From Paraburkholderia diazotrophica (lineage in GTDB: Bacteria > Pseudomonadota > Gammaproteobacteria > Burkholderiales > Burkholderiaceae), in assembly GCF_900108945.1 (NCBI RefSeq), contig NZ_FNYE01000032.1, forward strand, positions 28,869-92,868: a stretch of DNA of 64,000 bases, in the 5' to 3' direction. Below, in pieces: positions 18,391 to 27,383 of this stretch. The position numbers and the translations under genes are program-made. The notes under the pieces are model-generated. The model was not told the DNA's origin. It ran no database searches and was given only the letters and a program-made list of their open reading frames with translations. How positions within the stretch are numbered: position 1 is the stretch's first letter; each line of letters opens with the position of its first letter.

Positions 18391-19023
18391 ATGCAACGCA
18401 CCGATCCGCAGCCTGATCCTGAAGAAAGCGCAGACACGGCATTCGACAATGCGTCCGCGAGCGTCGCGCCGGCCGGACAGGACGCGCAGCAGGACTACCA
18501 GCGCTGCTTCATCGCGCTCGTGCCCGATGCCGCGACGCGCGATGCGCTCACGTCGATCGCCGTTCCTCCGACGGCGCGCCGCGTGCCTTACGAACAACTG
18601 CATCTGACCGTGACCTTCATCGGCATGCTGCCGCACGAGAAAAGCGCGGCGCTGATCGACGCACTGACGCGCGAGACGGTGCCGCTGCAGCTTGCCCCCG
18701 TCGCGAAGATTGAGCATTGGCCGCGCGCCTCGCATCCACGTCTGACTGTGGCGACGCTGGCCATGTCCGATGAGTTCGTCGCGCTGGACTGGCGCGTGCG
18801 CTCGTCGATGATCGCGCTCGGCCTGCCCGTCGATGCCCGCACTTTCCGGCCACATGTGACGCTCGCGCGATACCGGCACGACGCAGCGGCTGTCGGTCCC
18901 GCAACTGAGTTGCAAGGCGAACTGATGGCGCGTTTCGATTCGCTGACACTGTATTCGAGCACATTGGCCCGCAACGGCGCGCGGTATCGGTCGCTGGCGA
19001 GCGTGCCCGTCACGTATGCATGA
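18391..19023 (+). CDS. thpR: RNA 2',3'-cyclic phosphodiesterase (2'-5' RNA ligase family)
   Basis: Two-histidine (2H) phosphoesterase that opens 2',3'-cyclic phosphates on RNA; 210 residues from the ATG at 18391, chosen because GGAG lies 8 bp before it (in-frame starts at 18355 GTG and 18361 ATG are possible). The two catalytic HxTx motifs are visible: HLTV in LHLTVTFIG and HVTL in FRPHVTLAR. Cytoplasmic, monocistronic, with the gltBD terminator just upstream. Confidence 0.9.
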   Translation: MQRTDPQPDPEESADTAFDNASASVAPAGQDAQQDYQRCFIALVPDAATRDALTSIAVPPTARRVPYEQLHLTVTFIGMLPHEKSAALIDALTRETVPLQLAPVAKIEHWPRASHPRLTVATLAMSDEFVALDWRVRSSMIALGLPVDARTFRPHVTLARYRHDAAAVGPATELQGELMARFDSLTLYSSTLARNGARYRSLASVPVTYA

Positions 19024-19101
19024 CGTGCGACCCGGACCGCCGCGCGCCATTCATCACGCGCGATAGCGTGCCAACGTCAGTCCGTCGAGACGGCGCATCG
19101 G

Positions 19102-20835
19102 TCACGCGGCCACGCGCTCGACGGCGCGCTCGACGAACAGCGTCTGATCGTGGAACGCTTCGAGCGTCTTGCGATGCGCAACGCTGACGATCGCCGCATT
19201 CGGCAGACGCTCGATCAGCGCGTTGTAGATGATGCTTTCGTTGTCCGGATCGAGCGCGCTCGTCGCTTCGTCGAGGAACAGGAAGTCGGGCTTTTGCAGC
19301 AGCGCGCGCGCAGCCGCGAGACGCTGCTGCTCGCCCGGCGACAGCGACCGTTCCCAATGCGCCGCTTCGCCGAGCCGGTCCGCGAACTCCGACAGGCGGC
19401 AGACGGTGAGCACTTCGCGGCACGCGTCATCGGAGAACGCGGACGCCTCCGATGGATAGCAGAGCGCGGCTTTCAGCGTGCCGATGGGCAGATAGCTTCG
19501 CTGCGGAACGAAGAGAAGCTTCGCGCCGGCGGGCATCTCGATCGTGCCTTCGCCGAACGGCCACAAGCCCGCGAGCGTGCGCATCAGCGTGCTCTTGCCC
19601 GCGCCCGACGGACCTCGCACGAGCCAGTGGGATTTCGGCGCGATGCGGAACGAGCCGACGTTCGCCATCGGTTCGCCGTTCGGGCGCTGAAGGCCCAGGT
19701 TCGTCACGTCGAGCGAGTCGGTGTCGGTGAGGTGAATGTTGATGCCGCCGTGCGCGGTGCCTTCGACCACCGATTCATGCAGATGCTGCGAGCGCATCAC
19801 GCGATTGAATTCCCGCAGACGGTTGACGGTCGCGCGCCATTCGGCGAGCGAATCGTAATTATTGATGAACCACGAAAACGAATCGCTGACCGTGCCGAAC
19901 GCGCCCGTCAGCTGCTGATAGACGCCGAACGAAATGCTCTTCGAAAAGTATTTCGGCGCGGCCGCGATGTACGGAAAGACGATGGCCAGCTGCGAGTAGC
20001 TGATGACGACGATGTTGAAGCGCCGCGTGAAGCGCATGATGAGACGCCAGTTGTCGCGGATATGACCGAACACGCCCTTGAGTGCGCGCTCTTCCGACGG
20101 CTCGCCCTGATACAACGCGATCTGGTCGGCGTTCTCGCGGATGCGGATCAGCGAGAAACGGAAGTCTGCTTCGACGCGCTGCTGCTGATAGTTGATCGAC
20201 ACGAGCGGGTGGTTCACCTTGTGCGTGACCCACGAGCCGAGCGCCGCGTAGATCAGCGCGACCCACACCATGTAGCCGGGGATCGACATCTGCGTGCCGA
20301 GGAGGTTGAACGACAGCGCGCCCGACAGGTTCCACAGGATCACGATGAACGAGAACAGCGTGACGGTCGTCGACAGCAGGCCTAGCGACAGATTCAGCGT
20401 CGAGCTGGCGAGCCCTTGCAGGTCGGCGGACACACGCTGGTCGGGGTTGTCAGCGAGGTTGTCGCGCTCGATCCGGTAGTACGCGCGATCGCCGAGCCAT
20501 TCATTCAGATAGCGGTTCGTCAGCCATTGCCGCCAGCGGAATTCGAGCATCTGGCGGAAGTACGTGCGGTACGAGCCGAGCAGAATCAGCGCGAGCGCAA
20601 TGACGGTGAACTGAAGCAACGAATACTTGAAGACGGGGTAGTTGTATTGCTGGATCGCGTCGAAGAACGTGCGCTGCCAGGTGTTGAACCAGACGTTGGC
20701 CGCGACCATCGTCATGTTCATCGCAATGACGAGCGCGAGAAGTCCCCACGCTTTCCATTTGTCCTCGGACACCCAGTATGGCTTGATGAGACCCCACGCG
20801 GTGATGTCCGCGGAGCTGGTCGAGTTGTTGGTCAT
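19102..20835 (-). CDS. ABC exporter, fused permease/ATPase of the SbmA–YddA type
   Basis: 577 residues from the ATG at 20835, which has AAAGGA just before it; a longer frame to 20907 has no such site. The N-terminal half is an ABC_membrane_2 domain with about six membrane helices (first near residues 22–45), the type found in SbmA/BacA, YddA and peroxisomal ABCD proteins. The C-terminal ATPase has Walker A GPSGAGKSTLM, signature LSPGEQQRLAAARALL and Walker B FLFLDEATSALD. Substrate cannot be read from sequence; relatives move peptides, cobalamin or fatty acyl compounds. Convergent with thpR; divergent from the thi operon. Confidence 0.88.
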   Translation of the reverse strand: MTNNSTSSADITAWGLIKPYWVSEDKWKAWGLLALVIAMNMTMVAANVWFNTWQRTFFDAIQQYNYPVFKYSLLQFTVIALALILLGSYRTYFRQMLEFRWRQWLTNRYLNEWLGDRAYYRIERDNLADNPDQRVSADLQGLASSTLNLSLGLLSTTVTLFSFIVILWNLSGALSFNLLGTQMSIPGYMVWVALIYAALGSWVTHKVNHPLVSINYQQQRVEADFRFSLIRIRENADQIALYQGEPSEERALKGVFGHIRDNWRLIMRFTRRFNIVVISYSQLAIVFPYIAAAPKYFSKSISFGVYQQLTGAFGTVSDSFSWFINNYDSLAEWRATVNRLREFNRVMRSQHLHESVVEGTAHGGINIHLTDTDSLDVTNLGLQRPNGEPMANVGSFRIAPKSHWLVRGPSGAGKSTLMRTLAGLWPFGEGTIEMPAGAKLLFVPQRSYLPIGTLKAALCYPSEASAFSDDACREVLTVCRLSEFADRLGEAAHWERSLSPGEQQRLAAARALLQKPDFLFLDEATSALDPDNESIIYNALIERLPNAAIVSVAHRKTLEAFHDQTLFVERAVERVAA

Positions 20836-21127
20836 ATGCGTCCTTTCAAACGGTCGTCGCGAGTGGCGGCGCGGTGCCTGGTGATGCGGTTTTGTGTCGC
20901 GCGCCATGCCTCGTCGCGTTGCGGCTCGGGCTGCGATTGTCCCGGCAGCGGCTTAATCTGAACTTAAGCAGACGACGCACAGCGCCGCGAGTTCGCCTCC
21001 CGTAGCCGGGCAGCGGCCTGACAGCGGGGCGTGCTTCCGTCCGCATTGACGCGTGCCATTGTGCCAGACCCGGCGAAGGCCACGACAAATGCAAAATAAG
21101 CCCCGGCCGATTGCGTTCCTTCCGGGT

Positions 21128-21157
21128 TTGCGGCGCGCGCGGCTTTTATGGTCTAAT
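21128..21157 (+). promoter_or_regulatory. Possible promoter of the TPP riboswitch/thi operon
   Basis: TTGCGG (21128–21133), an 18-bp spacer and TCTAAT (21152–21157), placing transcription start about 5–10 nt before the riboswitch. Sequence match only. Confidence 0.4.
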
Positions 21158-21167
21158 GGTCCGGACG

Positions 21168-21256
21168 AAACAGGGGTGCTTCGTGCGCAAGCAGTCGTTG
21201 CAGCGAGGCTGAGAGAGACCCTTCGCACCCGATCCGGGTAATACCGGCGCGGGAAG
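21168..21256 (+). ncRNA. TPP riboswitch (THI element)
   Basis: Contains the conserved thi-box core: GGGGTGC near 21174, GCTGAGAGAGACCC (about 21209–21222), then GATCCGGGTAATACCGGCG (about 21231–21249) ending in GGGAAG. These are the helices that bind the pyrimidine and pyrophosphate ends of thiamine pyrophosphate. It precedes thiO–thiS–thiG–thiE, so high TPP should shut the operon down. Confidence 0.95.
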
Positions 21257-21494
21257 TTTTCGGGAAGTTTTTCCTGGAAGTTCTCCTTCCGCTGGGCGGC
21301 GTTCCCGTTCAACCGTGAACGCCCATGCCCGGCCGGCCTCGCCCGCCGGTTTCGTCCTTGGGTACGTGCGCACGTCTGCCGTACGGAAAGGATTCGATGA
21401 CCGCTCATTCTTCAGTTATTTGCTTCGTTGGCCCGGCTTCCGCCGGTTGCTTCGTCATGCGCGCGCCGTTTGCGGCGCGCCGGGGAGCCGCGCG

Positions 21495-22655
21495 ATGACG
21501 ATCTCTGCTCAACCGGATTTCGCCGTGATCGGCGGCGGGCTGTGCGGGCGTCTCGTCGCCTGGCAGCTTGCGGGCGACGGACATCGCGTCGCGCTGTACG
21601 AACGCGGCGATGCGTCGGGCTCGCAGGCGGCCGCGTGGGTCGCTGCAGCCATGCTCGCGCCGCTCGCCGAGGCGGCCAGCGCCGAACTGCTAATTACGCG
21701 GCTGGGCGCGGCCTCGCTGGAAACGTGGCCGACGCTGCTCGACCAGTTGCCCGAGCGGGTGTTTTTCCAGCGCAACGGTTCGCTGATCGTCTGGCATCAC
21801 GGCGATCGCGCCGAAGCACCGCTGTTCGAGCGCCGCGTGCGCGCGAACGCACCCGCCGAACTGCTCGACGGCGGCCTGGTCGCGCTGGCGGGCGCCCAGG
21901 TCGGCGCGGCCGAACCGGCGCTCGGCGGCCGTTTCAACCAGGGCTGGCTGTTGCCGCACGAGGGACAGCTCGACAACCGTCAACTGCTGGCGGCGCTCGC
22001 GGCGGGCCTCGCGGCGCGCGGCGTCGAGACGCACTGGAATACGTCCGTCGACGACAACGCGTTGCCGGCCGCACGCATCACAATCGATTGCCGGGGGCTC
22101 GGCGCGAAGCCCGTCATGCCGACGCTGCGCGGCATTCGCGGCGAGGTCGCGCGCGTGCACGCGCCCGGCATCGGCCTGGCGCGGCCGGTGCGGCTGCTGC
22201 ATCCGCGCTATCCGCTTTATATCGCGCCGAAGGAGAACGATCTGTACGTGATCGGCGCGACGGAAGTGGAGGGCGAGGACATGTCGCCCGTCAGCGTGCG
22301 CTCGGCGCTCGAACTGCTGAGCGCGGCGTTCTCCGTCCACCCGGCTTTCGGCGAGGCGCGCATTCTCGAACTGAATTCGCAGTGCCGGCCGACGCTGCCC
22401 GACCATCGTCCCGCCCTGATGTGGGACGGCGCGAACACGCTGCGCGTGAACGGGCTGTACCGGCACGGCTATATGATCGTGCCCGAAGTCGCGGGCGAAG
22501 CGGTGCGCTTCGCGTCAGCGCTGCTGGATGGCCGCGTCGCCGATGAAGACGCCTTCGCCGACTGGCGAAGCAAAGCGCGCTGGAGCGAGCTGTTCCAGCT
22601 GGATCGCGGGCACGTCCGCAGCGACGCCCGGCCAGCCGCCACTCTCAACGTTTGA
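21495..22655 (+). CDS. thiO: FAD-dependent glycine oxidase ThiO
   Basis: Oxidises glycine to dehydroglycine, the imino acid that ThiG uses to build the thiazole ring of thiamine. 386 residues from the ATG at 21495 (GGGAG seven bases before); a longer frame back to 21315 runs into the leader and is not needed. The FAD-binding Rossmann motif VIGGGLCGRLVAWQLAGDG (about 11–29) opens the DAO-family fold, with the C-terminal GLYRHGYMIVPEVAGEAV motif. First gene of the riboswitch-controlled operon. Confidence 0.93.
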   Translation: MTISAQPDFAVIGGGLCGRLVAWQLAGDGHRVALYERGDASGSQAAAWVAAAMLAPLAEAASAELLITRLGAASLETWPTLLDQLPERVFFQRNGSLIVWHHGDRAEAPLFERRVRANAPAELLDGGLVALAGAQVGAAEPALGGRFNQGWLLPHEGQLDNRQLLAALAAGLAARGVETHWNTSVDDNALPAARITIDCRGLGAKPVMPTLRGIRGEVARVHAPGIGLARPVRLLHPRYPLYIAPKENDLYVIGATEVEGEDMSPVSVRSALELLSAAFSVHPAFGEARILELNSQCRPTLPDHRPALMWDGANTLRVNGLYRHGYMIVPEVAGEAVRFASALLDGRVADEDAFADWRSKARWSELFQLDRGHVRSDARPAATLNV

Positions 22656-22664
22656 ACGAAAGAC

Positions 22665-22862
22665 ATGGATATCCAGATCAACCACAAGCCGCTGTCGCTG
22701 CCCGAGGGCGCGACGGTCGCCGACGCGCTCAACGCTTTCGGTGCACGGCCGCCGTTCGCCGTCGCGTTGAACGGCAATTTCGTCGCGCGCGCGCAGCATG
22801 CCGCGCGCGCCTTGCAGGCGGGCGACAAGCTCGACGTCGTGCACCCCGTCGCGGGCGGCTGA
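22665..22862 (+). CDS. thiS: Sulphur carrier protein ThiS
   Basis: 65-residue ubiquitin-like protein whose C-terminal Gly-Gly (…HPVAGG) is adenylated and thiocarboxylated to carry sulphur to ThiG. The beta-grasp pattern is clear (INHKPLSLPEGATVADAL). It starts 9 bp after thiO. The activating enzyme ThiF is not in this window. Confidence 0.95.
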   Translation: MDIQINHKPLSLPEGATVADALNAFGARPPFAVALNGNFVARAQHAARALQAGDKLDVVHPVAGG

Positions 22863-22894
22863 CGGGCGAGGCGCCGGCCTGCCGCAAGTGACAC

Positions 22895-23029
22895 GAGCCG
22901 GCGGCGCAAGCAGATGCCGCAAGCAGGCGACGCAGCAGATGCCACAAGCCGGCGGTGCAAGCAGATGCCACAAGCAGATGCCACAAGCAGGCGACGCAAG
23001 CTGATGCCACAAGCAGGCGAAGCAAGTAC
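22895..23029. repeat. Degenerate tandem repeat between thiS and thiG
   Basis: Repeated units built from CAAGCAGATGCCACAAGC and GGCGACGC/GGCGGTGC blocks, spaced at 13 and 26 bp (so a 13-bp submotif), fill the thiS–thiG gap. It is transcribed and does not extend either protein. Confidence 0.8.
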
Positions 23030-23065
23030 GCGATAGAAGCCGCTACACAAGCCAAGGACACACGC

Positions 23066-23902
23066 ATGAACTCATACGCGAACCCACCCGCGCTGGCCCC
23101 CGCCGACGCGCTCACGCTTTACGGCGAAACCTTCCAGAGCCGCGTGCTGCTGGGCACATCGCGCTATCCGTCGCTGCAGTCGCTGTCGGATTCGATCGCG
23201 GCGGCGAAGCCGGGCATGGTGACGATCGCGCTGCGCCGGCAGATGAACGAGGGCGGCGCGGAAGCCGGTTTCTTCGATCTGATCAAGCGCCACGGCGTGC
23301 CGCTGCTGCCGAACACGGCGGGATGCCAGACGGTCGGCGAGGCGGTTACGACGGCGCACATGGCGCGCGAGATCTTCGAGACCGACTGGATCAAGCTCGA
23401 ACTGATCGGCGACGACTACACGCTGCAGCCCGATCCCGTCGGCCTGATCGAAGCGGCCGCGCAACTGGTCAAGGATGGCTTCAAGGTGCTGCCTTACTGC
23501 ACCGAAGATCTCGTGATCGGCAGGCGTCTGCTCGATGCCGGCTGCGAAGCGTTGATGCCGTGGGGCGCGCCCATTGGCACTGGCAAGGGCGTGCTGAATC
23601 CGTATGGCTTGCGCGTGCTGCGGGAGCGTCTGCCGGACGTGCCGCTGATCGTCGACGCGGGGCTCGGCGTGCCCTCGCATGCGAGCCAGGTGATGGAGTG
23701 GGGCTTCGATGGCGTGCTGCTGAACACGGCCGTGTCGCAGGCGACGCACCCTGAGACGATGGCGCGCGCGTTCGCGCTGGGCGTCGAAGCGGGCCGCGAG
23801 GCTTATCTGGCCGGCCCGATGGCCGAACGTGAAACCGCCCACGCGAGCACGCCCGTCGTCGGCATGCCGTTCTGGCACCAGGATGGGAGCGCTGCTGCAT
23901 GA
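23066..23902 (+). CDS. thiG: Thiazole synthase
   Basis: Condenses 1-deoxy-xylulose 5-phosphate, dehydroglycine and ThiS-thiocarboxylate into the thiazole phosphate. 278 residues from the ATG at 23066 with AAGGA before it. TIM-barrel protein with family blocks LLGTSRYPS, NTAGCQTVGEAV, WIKLELIGDDYTLQPD, LPYCTEDLVIGRRL and LMPWGAPIGTGKGVLNPYGL. The stop overlaps the thiE start (ATGA). Confidence 0.97.
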   Translation: MNSYANPPALAPADALTLYGETFQSRVLLGTSRYPSLQSLSDSIAAAKPGMVTIALRRQMNEGGAEAGFFDLIKRHGVPLLPNTAGCQTVGEAVTTAHMAREIFETDWIKLELIGDDYTLQPDPVGLIEAAAQLVKDGFKVLPYCTEDLVIGRRLLDAGCEALMPWGAPIGTGKGVLNPYGLRVLRERLPDVPLIVDAGLGVPSHASQVMEWGFDGVLLNTAVSQATHPETMARAFALGVEAGREAYLAGPMAERETAHASTPVVGMPFWHQDGSAAA

Positions 23903-24996
23903 CCGAAACCCTGAAACTTGCGGGCCGCGACCTGTTCTGGCCGCCCGCCGACGAACTCACGGAAGCGGCCGAGCGCATCCGCGCGCGCCTTGGCGACTGG
24001 CCGCCGACGCACGTCGACTGGCGCATCTGCCTGACGGCGCCCGATGTCGCGAACGGCGGCGATCTGATCGTCGTCGCCGATTTGCAGCAGCACGGCGAAC
24101 AGATCGCGCGCTGGATGACGCAGGGCGCGGGCGTGATCGAAGCGGTCGCAGGCCGCGCGGTGCTGCATCTGGGCGGTGTGCGCTATCAACTAGAAGGCCA
24201 TTTGGCCGAAGACTGGATTCCCGCGCTGGCGGCGTTCCTCGATTGCGGCTTCGATCCGCACGACGCGCTGGTGCTCGCGCTCGCATGGCGCGACGGCGAC
24301 GAAGCGAAATCCGGCGATGCGTGGCCGTGCGATCTGTCGCGCTTTCCGCGCGTCGCCGGTCTGCCTGACGCGCCCGCGCAGCCGTTCGCCGCGTGCCCCG
24401 ACGCGCTCGGTCTCTATCCCGTGCTGCCGACGGCGGAGTGGGTCGAACGCGTGGTCGGCTTCGGCGTGAAGACGGTGCAGTTGCGCCGCAAGACTGCGGA
24501 ACCCGACGAGCTGAAAAAGGAAATCGCGCGCTCCGTCGCGGCGGGCCGCGAGCACGATGCGCAGGTGTTCATCAACGATCACTGGCAGGCCGCCATCGAC
24601 GCGGGCGCTTACGGCGTGCACCTCGGCCAGGAAGACGTGCACACGGCCGACCTGCACGCGCTTGCGGCAGCGGGTGTGCGGCTCGGCCTCTCGACGCACG
24701 GCTACTACGAGATGCTGACGGCGCTGCATTTCCGTCCGAGCTACATCGCGCTCGGCGCCGTGTTCCCGACCACGACGAAGGCGATGCCGACGGCGCCTCA
24801 AGGTCTTGCAAGGCTCGCGCGCTACGTGAAACTGCTGGACGGCGTCGTGCCGCTCGTCGCGATCGGCGGCATCAGCGGCGATGTGCTGCCGCAAGTGCTC
24901 TCGACGGGCGTGAAAAGCGCGGCCGTGGTGCGCGCGGTGACGGAAGCCGCCGATGCCGCCGCTGCCGTTGCGTCATTGCAGCAGGCTTTTGCGTAG
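23899..24996 (+). CDS. thiE: Thiamine-phosphate synthase with extra N-terminal domain
   Basis: Joins HMP-PP and thiazole phosphate to give thiamine phosphate. 365 residues, much longer than the usual 200–220. The TIM-barrel enzyme occupies residues 170–365 (GLYPVLPTAEWVERVV, VQLRRKT, INDHWQAAIDAGAYGVHLGQED, LSTHGYYE, GAVFPTTTK, VAIGGI). Residues 1–165 form a separate unassigned domain with LIVVADLQQHGEQIARWM and GGVRYQLEGHLAEDWIPAL; part of it faintly resembles the C-terminal half of ThiD-type kinases (inference). Last gene of the operon. Confidence 0.92.
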   Translation: MTETLKLAGRDLFWPPADELTEAAERIRARLGDWPPTHVDWRICLTAPDVANGGDLIVVADLQQHGEQIARWMTQGAGVIEAVAGRAVLHLGGVRYQLEGHLAEDWIPALAAFLDCGFDPHDALVLALAWRDGDEAKSGDAWPCDLSRFPRVAGLPDAPAQPFAACPDALGLYPVLPTAEWVERVVGFGVKTVQLRRKTAEPDELKKEIARSVAAGREHDAQVFINDHWQAAIDAGAYGVHLGQEDVHTADLHALAAAGVRLGLSTHGYYEMLTALHFRPSYIALGAVFPTTTKAMPTAPQGLARLARYVKLLDGVVPLVAIGGISGDVLPQVLSTGVKSAAVVRAVTEAADAAAAVASLQQAFA

Positions 24997-25068
24997 CCCA
25001 AAGGGTGGGAGAAGGGTTCTAAAAGGTTAAATCGTGGCGCCGTCAAGGCAGGGTTTGCACGAAGGCCC

Positions 25069-25074
25069 TATAAT
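25069..25074 (+). promoter_or_regulatory. Possible -10 element of the mla operon
   Basis: A perfect TATAAT 33 bp before the mlaF start; no good -35 hexamer at 16–18 bp. It suggests the mla genes are not dependent on read-through from thiE. Confidence 0.35.
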
Positions 25075-25106
25075 TCCGCCTTCCGTGTAAAAGGACTGTC
25101 CGTTAC

Positions 25107-25928
25107 GTGCCATCCTCTTCCGAGACCCTTCTCGAGCTGCGCGACGTCGACTTCGGCTATGGCGAGCGCCTCGTCCTGTCGAACCTGAATCTGCGCTTCA
25201 AACGCGGCCAGGTGGTCGCGGTCATGGGCGGATCGGGGTGCGGGAAGACCACCGTCCTGCGGCTGATCGGCGGCCTCGTGCGAGCGAAGCGCGGCCAGGT
25301 GCTATTCCACGGACAGGACCTCGGCGCGCAGACGCGCGACGGCCTGTACGCGTTGCGCCGCAAGATGGGCATGCTGTTCCAGTTCGGCGCGCTCTTTACC
25401 GACATGTCAGTGTTCGAGAACGTCGCCTTCGCGCTGCGCGAGCACACCGATCTCCCCGAAGAACTGATCCGCGACCTCGTGCTGATGAAGCTTAACGCGG
25501 TCGGTCTGCGCGGCGCGCGCGATCTCGCGCCGTCGGAGATTTCGGGCGGCATGGCGCGCCGCGTCGCGCTCGCACGCGCGATCGCGCTCGATCCCGAACT
25601 GATGATGTACGACGAGCCGTTCGCCGGTCTCGACCCCATCTCGCTCGGTGTTACCGCGAACCTGATCCGCACGCTGAATCAGGCGCTCGGCGCCACCTCC
25701 ATCCTCGTCACGCACGACGTGCCCGAATCGTTCGCGATCGCCGATTACGTCTACTTCCTCGCGAACGGCGGCGTCCTCGCCGAAGGCACGCCCGCCGAGT
25801 TGCGCGAGTCGACCGATCCGACCGTGCGCCAGTTCATCGACGGCGCGCCCGACGGTCCGTTCAAATTTCACTACCCGAGCAGCACACCGCTCGCGGCGGA
25901 TTTCGGTATTGGCGGAGGCCGCGCATGA
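25107..25928 (+). CDS. mlaF: Phospholipid transport ATPase MlaF
   Basis: ATPase of the inner-membrane MlaFEDB complex that keeps outer-membrane lipid asymmetry. 273 residues from a GTG start. Walker A GGSGCGKTT (41–49), Q-loop LFQFGALFTDMSVFENVAF, signature ISGGMARRVALARA, Walker B LMMYDEPFAGLDP. First gene of mlaFEDACB; its stop overlaps the mlaE start. Confidence 0.95.
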   Translation: MPSSSETLLELRDVDFGYGERLVLSNLNLRFKRGQVVAVMGGSGCGKTTVLRLIGGLVRAKRGQVLFHGQDLGAQTRDGLYALRRKMGMLFQFGALFTDMSVFENVAFALREHTDLPEELIRDLVLMKLNAVGLRGARDLAPSEISGGMARRVALARAIALDPELMMYDEPFAGLDPISLGVTANLIRTLNQALGATSILVTHDVPESFAIADYVYFLANGGVLAEGTPAELRESTDPTVRQFIDGAPDGPFKFHYPSSTPLAADFGIGGGRA

Positions 25929-26692
25929 TCAGCAACATCGGTCGTACCGTCATCTATGGACTCGGTCAGACTGGCTATGCAACCCGCATGTTCGTACGCC
26001 TCGTGCTGGAATTTTTCCCGCTGCTGCGCCGTCCGCGACTTGTCACGAAGCAGATCCATTTCGTCGGCAACTATTCGCTGGTGATCATCGCGGTGTCGGG
26101 GCTGTTCGTCGGCTTCGTGCTGGGGCTGCAGGGCTATTACACGCTCAACCGCTACGGTTCCGAGCAGGCGCTGGGCTTGCTGGTCGCCCTGTCGCTCGTG
26201 CGCGAACTCGGGCCCGTCGTGACGGCGCTGCTGTTCGCCGGGCGCGCGGGCACGTCGCTGACGGCTGAAATCGGCCTGATGAAGGCAGGCGAGCAACTGA
26301 CGGCAATGGAAATGATGGCCGTCGATCCGCTCAAGGTTGTCGTGGCGCCGCGCATGTGGGCGGGCATCATCGCGATGCCGGTGCTCGCGGCGATCTTCAG
26401 CGCCGTCGGCGTGCTGGGCGGCTATGTCGTGGGCGTGCTGATGATCGGCGTCGATGCGGGCTCGTTCTGGTCGCAGATGCAAAGCGGCGTCGATGCATAT
26501 CGCGATGTCGGCAACGGCGTGATCAAAAGCATCGTGTTCGGCTTCGCGGTGACGTTCATCGCCCTCTACCAGGGGTACGAAGCGAAGGCCACGCCGGAAG
26601 GCGTGTCGCGCGCGACGACGAAGACCGTCGTCTATGCGTCGCTCGCGGTGCTCGGTCTCGATTTCCTGCTGACCGCTCTGATGTTCAGCTAG
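25925..26692 (+). CDS. mlaE: Phospholipid transport permease MlaE
   Basis: Integral inner-membrane permease of the Mla complex, 255 residues with about five or six hydrophobic segments. Family signatures ALSLVRELGPVVTALLFAGRAGTS and AEIGLMKAGEQLTAMEMM, the coupling-helix region that contacts MlaF. Overlaps mlaF by 4 bp. Confidence 0.95.
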   Translation: MISNIGRTVIYGLGQTGYATRMFVRLVLEFFPLLRRPRLVTKQIHFVGNYSLVIIAVSGLFVGFVLGLQGYYTLNRYGSEQALGLLVALSLVRELGPVVTALLFAGRAGTSLTAEIGLMKAGEQLTAMEMMAVDPLKVVVAPRMWAGIIAMPVLAAIFSAVGVLGGYVVGVLMIGVDAGSFWSQMQSGVDAYRDVGNGVIKSIVFGFAVTFIALYQGYEAKATPEGVSRATTKTVVYASLAVLGLDFLLTALMFS

Positions 26693-26789
26693 GCGGTATT
26701 TCAGCCAAGACTTTGCGCGGTGTGAACCGCCATGCGGCGCGCAGATCCGCCGCACGGGTGTCACGCCGCTGCGACAGATTCTCTTTGGG

Positions 26790-27371
26790 ATGACGATGAA
26801 AAAAACTGCTCTCGATTTCTGGGTAGGTCTGTTCGTGGTGCTGGGGTTCATCGCGCTGCTGTTCCTCGCGTTGAAGGCCGGCAACATGAGCTCGCTGTCG
26901 TTTCAGGCGACGTATCCCGTCAAGCTGAAATTCGACAATATCGGCGGACTCAAGCCGCGCGCGCCCGTCAAGAGCGCGGGCGTGACGGTGGGCCGCGTGG
27001 CGTCGATCGGCTTCGACACCAACTCGTATCAGGCGCTCGTGACGCTCGATATCGACAAGCAATATGAGTTTCCGAAGGACACGTCCGCGAAGATTCTGAC
27101 GGCGGGCTTGCTGGGTGAGCAATACATCGGGCTTGAGCCGGGCGGCGACAGCGAAATGCTGAAAGCCGGCGATACGATCACGATGACCCAGTCGGCCATC
27201 GTCCTGGAGAATCTGATCGGGCAGTTCCTCTATAGCAAGGCGGCGGATTCGGGGGCTGCCAAACCCGGTGCGTCTGCTACGGCGCCCGCTCCCGGAGCGC
27301 CGGCTCCCGCGGCTCCAGCACCGGCTCCCGCAGCTCCGGCTGCGGCTGTTTCGGGCGCGTCCGGTCAATAA
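26790..27371 (+). CDS. mlaD: MCE-domain substrate-binding protein MlaD
   Basis: Membrane-anchored MCE protein forming the hexameric lipid-binding ring on MlaFE. 193 residues; the ATG at 26796 (MKKTALDFWVG) is an equally good start. One N-terminal membrane helix (about 10–27), MCE domain (about 38–118) with VKLKFDNIGGLKPRAPVKSAG, then AGLLGEQYIGLEPGG and VLENLIGQFLY. The last 30 residues are an Ala/Pro-rich tail. Confidence 0.95.
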   Translation: MTMKKTALDFWVGLFVVLGFIALLFLALKAGNMSSLSFQATYPVKLKFDNIGGLKPRAPVKSAGVTVGRVASIGFDTNSYQALVTLDIDKQYEFPKDTSAKILTAGLLGEQYIGLEPGGDSEMLKAGDTITMTQSAIVLENLIGQFLYSKAADSGAAKPGASATAPAPGAPAPAAPAPAPAAPAAAVSGASGQ

Positions 27372-27383
27372 GGAGAACAAGAA

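Larger units (their letters stand above)
20836..21494. other. Divergent control region: ABC exporter and thi operon leader
   Basis: 659 bp without a supported gene. It contains the promoter, TPP riboswitch and about 240 nt of additional leader before thiO. A 7-bp hairpin (GGCGTTC/GAACGCC, 21298–21304 and 21317–21323) and further GC-rich pairing close to the thiO ribosome site could form the riboswitch expression platform; this is inference. Confidence 0.6.
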
